This document shows, piece after piece, positions 62,942 to 64,000 of a stretch of 64,000 nt of DNA; the stretch's first letter is position 1, and each line of letters opens with the position of its first letter. The stretch spans positions 79,702 to 143,701 of the forward strand of contig CAWDPQ010000018.1 of assembly GCA_963804245.1 (NCBI GenBank). The letters run 5' to 3'. Source of the DNA: CAWDPQ01 sp963804245. GTDB taxonomy: Bacteria; Acidobacteriota; Vicinamibacteria; Vicinamibacterales; 2-12-FULL-66-21. Both the position numbers and the translations under genes were made by a program. The notes beneath the pieces are model-generated. The model worked only from the letters and a program-made list of their open reading frames with translations. It did no database searches and was not told where the DNA came from.

Positions 62942-64000
62942 ATGACAACCTCCGCCGTCGAAGCCGTCCGGACGCCGACGTTCGCGGAGCGGCGCCGCAC
63001 CGCCGACCACATCTTCCGCGCCGCGCTCGTCTTCAACCTGGCGCTGACGATCTTCTGGGTCTTCGTCGTCGTCACGCGCCGCCATGCGATCTTCTTCGGC
63101 TCGTACGATTTCAATCTGGAGGCAGTCGGCCGCGTTCTCGGTGGCGTCCTTTTCTTCTACGTCATCTGGGGATTCATCTGGTACGGAGTCAAGACGCTCC
63201 TGCTCAAGTATTTCGTGGGGTTCTCCAAAGAGGAGCGGCGTCAGGCATTTTCGTCGCGCATGAACGAGCCGTTCGATGTCGCCGAGTTCGTCTCGCGTCA
63301 TTCCGAGCGCCGCATTCGTATCGTCGACATGATCGGACGGCGCGGCCGCTTCATCACCCTGGGAATGGCCGGGTTCTTCTATCTCTATCTTCAGGTCTCA
63401 CGGGAGCGTTCGCCGAATTTCGCGACGATATTCCTCCAGGACAACCTGTTCGACGCGGTCCTCACCAGTTGGATCTTTCTCGGATTCTTTTACGTGAACG
63501 GCTTTCTCGCCGCCGCGTTCTACGGTCCGCAGTCGCGCGTCATGGACGGCGTGTTGGCGCGAGCGAACTGTCTGCTCATCACCACGCTGTGGACGGTCTT
63601 CAAGTTCGTCATGGTTCCGATCGGTGCGCAACTGGCGCGCGTCTTCACGCCTCCTCAGTTTGCGGTCGTCTTCGTCATGATCTGGGGGTCGTACATGGTC
63701 ACCGACGCGCTGGCAGAGATCGGCGGCTCGATCTTCGGCAAGCAGAACATCCGCGTGCGGGGCATCGGCGACGTGAACCGCAAGTCGATCGCCGGGGTCG
63801 TCTCCGGTCTGGCGGGGTGCTTGATTCTCTGTGTTGGGATCGTCCTCGCCAACAGTCTATCGACAGCGTGGATTGCTCTGGCGGTGATCATTTCGGTCTC
63901 GAATACGGCGTTCGAGCTGTTCTCCCCACGCGGGACCGACGACTTCACGATGGCGAGTGCCAACGCGCTAATCTGTTGGGCATTCGGAGCGCTGGTGCTC
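62942..64000 (+). CDS. Phytol/dolichol-kinase-like integral membrane protein, 3' end outside window
   Basis: 353 codons are inside the window and the frame is open at the right edge. The protein starts with a soluble stretch (VRTPTFAERRRTADHIFRAA) and then has many hydrophobic helices: VFNLALTIFWVFVVVTRR, VLGGVLFFYVIWGFIWYG, FKFVMVPIGAQLARVF, and others. After the helix VVFVMIWGSYMVTDALAEI comes GGSIFGKQNIRVRGIGDVNR and KSIAGVVSGLAG. The D-A-x-A-x-x-x-G-x-x-F-G-K ... K-S-x-x-G pattern is that of dolichol/phytol kinases and CDP-diacylglycerol synthase-like enzymes. ATG 62942 has no strong binding site. It may phosphorylate an isoprenoid or related alcohol using CTP, by family analogy. Confidence 0.7.
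   Translation, partial: MTTSAVEAVRTPTFAERRRTADHIFRAALVFNLALTIFWVFVVVTRRHAIFFGSYDFNLEAVGRVLGGVLFFYVIWGFIWYGVKTLLLKYFVGFSKEERRQAFSSRMNEPFDVAEFVSRHSERRIRIVDMIGRRGRFITLGMAGFFYLYLQVSRERSPNFATIFLQDNLFDAVLTSWIFLGFFYVNGFLAAAFYGPQSRVMDGVLARANCLLITTLWTVFKFVMVPIGAQLARVFTPPQFAVVFVMIWGSYMVTDALAEIGGSIFGKQNIRVRGIGDVNRKSIAGVVSGLAGCLILCVGIVLANSLSTAWIALAVIISVSNTAFELFSPRGTDDFTMASANALICWAFGALVL

Overview
The window is GC-rich bacterial DNA that looks like a soil or sediment acidobacterium of the Vicinamibacteria type. This is inferred from gene families, not from a marker gene. The families are two large FtsX/MacB-type permeases without ATPases (ADOP type), an Oar-like TonB-dependent receptor with an N-terminal carboxypeptidase-regulatory domain, DUF1080, ThuA and DUF2092 secreted proteins, SelA-like PLP enzymes with Tat signals, a cytochrome c/PQQ-type dehydrogenase and many PD40 beta-propeller proteins. 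There is no rRNA or CRISPR array, and one complete tRNA, tRNA-Asn(GTT), near the right end.

Region 1 to 7.2 kb looks like ordinary chromosome: the start of a VOC protein, a STAS protein, a secreted protein, and a tight minus-strand operon of NUDIX hydrolase, CYTH-CHAD protein and ParA-like ATPase. Upstream of the operon lie an orphan ParD-like antitoxin and a second STAS protein. From 7.2 to 9.4 kb there is a run of truncated genes (VCBS, FAD oxidoreductase, BNR repeat) around an intact RraA-like gene. From 9.4 to 12.2 kb lies a two-gene signalling operon: a REC-MEDS response regulator and a triple-PAS histidine kinase.

Region 12.2 to 31.5 kb carries secreted and periplasmic metabolism: a frameshifted SelA-like enzyme divergent from an amidohydrolase, a serine hydrolase coupled to an alpha/beta hydrolase, a DHFR-like gene between 55-bp direct repeats, two ADOP permeases, a diheme cytochrome and DUF2092. 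Transposase, RluA and tRNA remnants lie between them.

Region 31.5 to 62.8 kb is built on tRNA-Asn. The 45 bp from the anticodon to the CCA end of the intact tRNA (62784-62828) recur exactly at 59655-59699 and 31510-31554. A tyrosine recombinase lies beside the middle copy and a recombinase fragment beside the tRNA. These mark two tandem islands of about 28 kb and 3.1 kb. The large one holds an esterase, ThuA, DUF1080, a SelA-like enzyme with an exported RidA, transposases, a decayed CadC-like regulator, PD40/PKD propeller proteins (one split by a clean IS256-family insertion with an 8-bp duplication), an Oar receptor, YqgE, a third SelA-like enzyme and a DUF4239 protein. The small one carries mainly a cytochrome c/PQQ-type dehydrogenase. 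Right of the tRNA begins a phytol/dolichol-kinase-like membrane protein that runs off the window.

Many genes are frameshifted or are tails of larger genes. Some shifts lie in homopolymers and may be assembly errors. Others, such as truncated TonB, transposase and recombinase ends, look like real decay by repeated insertion and deletion. The common biochemical theme is outer-membrane uptake and periplasmic breakdown of polymers, sugars and amino compounds.
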